NCBI GenBank assembly: GCA_965261645.1
Contig: CBDHDJ010000004.1
Coordinates: forward strand, 1,860,001-1,924,000
From: CBDHDJ01 sp965261645
GTDB lineage: Bacteria; Pseudomonadota; Alphaproteobacteria; SHVV01
DNA length: 64,000 nt
Reading direction: 5' to 3'
Positions 62,058 through 64,000 of the stretch are shown piece after piece; the first letter of the stretch is position 1; every line of letters begins with the position of its first letter. The notes below the pieces were generated by a model. It ran no database searches. It saw only the letters and a list, made by a program, of their open reading frames with translations, and had not been told where the DNA came from. Made by a program: the position numbers and the translations under genes.

Positions 62058-63058
62058 TGGCCGTCCAGCCGCTCGCATCGCAGGTCGGCGTGGCGCCGGC
62101 GTGCCGAGCGCTGGGGGTGCCACGGGCTTCCTTCTACCGTCGTCAGAGGCCCGCTCCCGGGCATCAGCAGCCCCGTCCTACGCCCGCCCGGGCCCTGTGT
62201 GCGTCCGAACGCGCGCACGTCCTCGACGTGCTCGCCAGCCCGCGCTTCGTCGACCGGTCACCGGCCGAGGTCGTCGCGACGCTGCTCGATGAAGGCCAGT
62301 ATCTGTGCGCCGAGCGCACGATATACCGGATCCTGGCCGCGAACCAGCCGGTGCGAGAGCGGCGCAATCAGCGCAGTCATCCCTGCTACACCAAGCCCGA
62401 GCTGGTGGCCACGGGCCCCAACCAGACCTGGTCCTGGGATATCACCCGGCTCCGGGGGCCCAAACGCTGGACGTCCTTCTACCTCTATGTCTTGCTCGAC
62501 ATCTTCAGCCGCTGCGTCGTGGGCTGGATGGTTGCCGATCGGGAGAACGCCGCGCTCGCCGCGACGCTGATCGAGGAAACCTGTCTCAAGCAAGGCATCG
62601 AGCCCCAGGTGCTCACCCTGCATTCGGACCGCGGCGCGCCGATGACCAGCAAGTGTACCGCCCAACTCCTCGCCGACCTCGGGGTCACCCGCTCTCTGAG
62701 CCGCCCCCAGGTCAGCGATGACAACCCGTTCTCCGAAGCGCAGTTCAAGACCCTGAAGTATCACCCCGGCTTCCCTGGGCGCTTCGAAGACATTACCGCC
62801 GCCATCGCCTTCTGCCGGTCGTTCTTCCCCTGGTACAACACCGAGCACCGCCATGCCGGGATCGCGATGCTCACCCCCGATGATGTCCATCATCACCGGG
62901 CACCGGATGTGCTGGCTCAGCGCGGACGTACCCTGCAAGCCGCCTGGGCCCTTCACCCCGAACGCTTCGTCCACGGCACCCCGAAACCCGCCCCGCTTCC
63001 CGAAGCCGTCTGGATCAACCCACCCGCCACTTCCACAACAGGAGAAACGAGTCAGTAA
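62057..63058 (+). CDS. IS3 transposase orfB (DDE integrase)
   Basis: This 333-residue catalytic part has an N-terminal helix-turn-helix (GVAPACRALGVPRASFYRRQ) and the integrase core with DDE residues: Asp in TWSWDITRLRGPKRW, Asp in LTLHSDRGAPMTSK, and Glu in NPFSEAQFKTLKYHPGFPG. The frame is intact from TGATG to TAA, so the element may be active. It lies next to the right inverted repeat. Confidence 0.93.
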   Translation: MAVQPLASQVGVAPACRALGVPRASFYRRQRPAPGHQQPRPTPARALCASERAHVLDVLASPRFVDRSPAEVVATLLDEGQYLCAERTIYRILAANQPVRERRNQRSHPCYTKPELVATGPNQTWSWDITRLRGPKRWTSFYLYVLLDIFSRCVVGWMVADRENAALAATLIEETCLKQGIEPQVLTLHSDRGAPMTSKCTAQLLADLGVTRSLSRPQVSDDNPFSEAQFKTLKYHPGFPGRFEDITAAIAFCRSFFPWYNTEHRHAGIAMLTPDDVHHHRAPDVLAQRGRTLQAAWALHPERFVHGTPKPAPLPEAVWINPPATSTTGETSQ

Positions 63059-63104
63059 ATAGAAACCGTCGGTGTCTCAAAGTCGTTGACAGGTTCCGCA
63101 GCGC

Positions 63105-64000
63105 TTAAGTTAGAGTTTGGCGCGGGTTAAGTTGATGGGCCACCCGTAGCCCCTCAACGGCGTAGGTTGGCCCCTCAACGTTTGGCAAGATGGTTTCTGG
63201 GGCCGGCGGTCTGTATCCGAGCGAGCTATGCGGCCGGATGGTATTGTAGTGATGCCGCCATCGTTCGATCAGCACTTTGGCCTCCTTCAATGTATAGAAG
63301 ATCTCCGTGTTCAGGATTTCGTCCCGGAGCTCTGAGTTGAAGCTCTCGTTGTATCCGTTCTCCCAAGGTGACCCGGGCTCGATATAGAGGGTCTTGACGC
63401 CGATCCTGCCGAGCCAGTCGCGGACGGCATGAGCGGTAAACTCTGAGCCGTTGTCGGAACGGATATGATCCGGCGGGCCATGTTGGACGAAGAGCCCGGT
63501 CAGACAATGGAGTACATTGTCCGAGTTCAATCTTCGCTCGACGACAACGGCCATGCACCGCCTGGTAAACTCATCGATCACGGTGAGCATGCGGGACTTC
63601 CTCCCATCGTGTGTTCGATCCATGACGAAGTCATAGGACCAGACGTGATTGGGCCAGCACGGCCGCAGACGGATGCAGGATCCGTCGTTGAGCCACAGCC
63701 TGCCCCGTTTCGGTTGCTTCTGTGGGAGCTTCAGCCCCTCCCGCCGCCAGATGCGCTGGACCCGCTTGGCGTTCACATGCCAACCTTCGGTCCTGAGCAA
63801 GGCAGTGATCCGCCGATAGCCATATCTGCCATACTGGCTGGCCAAGCGGATGATCGCGGCCGTGAGTGTCTCTTCATCATCCCGACCACGGGGTCTCTTG
63901 CGCTGGGTTGAGCGATGTTGGCCTGCAACAGCACAGGCACGTCGCGCGGAGATTCCCAATTCGGCCTGGAGATGATCAACACACTGCCGGCGACGGGCGG
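63105..64000 (-). CDS. IS3-family transposase orfB, 5' end outside window
   Basis: The reading frame is open from the window edge. Visible parts are RQCVDHLQAELGISARRACA, then GYRRITALLRTEGWHVNAKR and the DDE core YDFVMDRTHDGRKSRMLTVI, HIRSDNGSEFTAHAVRDWLG and WENGYNESFNSELRDEILNT. The NGYNESFN form is typical of the IS407/ISRm-type group, different from the neighbouring IS3 copy. It stops at TAA at 63105, 13 bases from the first element's right end. The upstream orfA would lie beyond the window. Confidence 0.92.
   Translation of the reverse strand, partial: ARRRQCVDHLQAELGISARRACAVAGQHRSTQRKRPRGRDDEETLTAAIIRLASQYGRYGYRRITALLRTEGWHVNAKRVQRIWRREGLKLPQKQPKRGRLWLNDGSCIRLRPCWPNHVWSYDFVMDRTHDGRKSRMLTVIDEFTRRCMAVVVERRLNSDNVLHCLTGLFVQHGPPDHIRSDNGSEFTAHAVRDWLGRIGVKTLYIEPGSPWENGYNESFNSELRDEILNTEIFYTLKEAKVLIERWRHHYNTIRPHSSLGYRPPAPETILPNVEGPTYAVEGLRVAHQLNPRQTLT

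Larger units (their letters stand above)
61505..63091 (+). mobile_element. IS3-type insertion sequence
   Basis: The left end TGCCAACCTCACTGAGACAC is matched by the right end read inwards, TGTCAACGACTTTGAGACAC, with TG...CA termini as in the IS3 family. It carries orfA and orfB. The bases just outside (CTC on the left, GGT on the right) differ, so no target duplication is seen, and the two flanks were probably brought together by a rearrangement. Confidence 0.85.

Noticed and set aside
1..64000. TAG reassigned to an amino acid throughout the genome
   Set aside because: leuB, mmsA, the aldo/keto reductase and DUF488 end sensibly at TAG, so it works as a normal stop.
1..64000. CRISPR arrays or rRNA genes
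   Set aside because: No regularly spaced direct repeats and no rRNA-like stretches were seen on either strand.

Overview
The window looks like a GC-rich alphaproteobacterial chromosome, most like the Rhodospirillales. The evidence is the gene order trmD-rplS-leuC-leuD-leuB-asd, a fused trpE(G) behind a Trp-codon leader peptide, a SAM-II riboswitch in front of metZ, a class I lysyl-tRNA synthetase, and an sdhCDAB operon. No database search was possible; all family names come from motifs and gene context.

Layout. 1-5401 (+): trmD 3' end, rplS, leucine biosynthesis (leuC, leuD, leuB) and asd. 5358-6209 (-): pdxY. 6451-11487 (+): a sigma70-like promoter, sdhCDAB and mmsA. 11509-15632 (-): a frameshifted lipoprotein gene, a HAD-family protein, a membrane protein with a degenerate EAL domain, and pyrD. 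15698-19945 (+): a secreted subtilase-like protein without its catalytic residues, followed closely by a three-part ACP / acyl-AMP ligase / PlsC acyltransferase. 19961-25621: lysS (-), a DinG/XPD-like helicase (+), a frameshifted TerB gene (+) and an alpha/beta hydrolase with an in-frame TAG (-). 25728-28138 (+): the trp attenuator and trpE(G). 28163-35026: an enoyl-CoA hydratase, an N,N-dimethylformamidase-like protein, an aldo/keto reductase, tRNA-Gly(CCC), a TPR sulfotransferase and a radical SAM protein. 35082-41185 (+): metZ under a SAM-II riboswitch and terminator, apaG, folE, trkH, an argE-like gene and a DUF488 gene. 41182-46891 (-): mscS, an ABC-2 permease, argD, argF, hslO and a lipoprotein, tightly packed.

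The last 17 kb is accessory DNA. A TPR/O-GlcNAc-transferase-like gene (47041-49953) carries an in-frame TGA and its 3' end runs into an IS630 element. That element is followed by an IS5-like element inserted in a CTAG at its end. Next is the middle block of a Mu-like prophage on the minus strand: head protein F, portal, both terminase subunits, gp26/gp25-like proteins, a holin candidate, DUF5675, a Mor-like activator, a DNA methylase, a DUF5131 protein and GemA. It lacks the transposition genes on one side and the capsid and tail genes on the other. An IS3-type element truncates gemA, and a second, partial IS3 transposase runs off the window end.

Notable points: two well-formed leader regulators (trp attenuator, SAM-II plus terminator); the pseudo-subtilase next to the fused lipid-type enzyme; an ArgE-like protein lacking its metal-bridging Asp; and a repeated pattern of single-base lesions. 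Three TAGs fall where Gln is plausible, one TGA falls where Trp is expected, and four to five genes have one-base frameshifts. This suggests either gene decay or consensus errors and should be checked against reads before biological interpretation. I did not find a clearly new defence or biosynthetic system.
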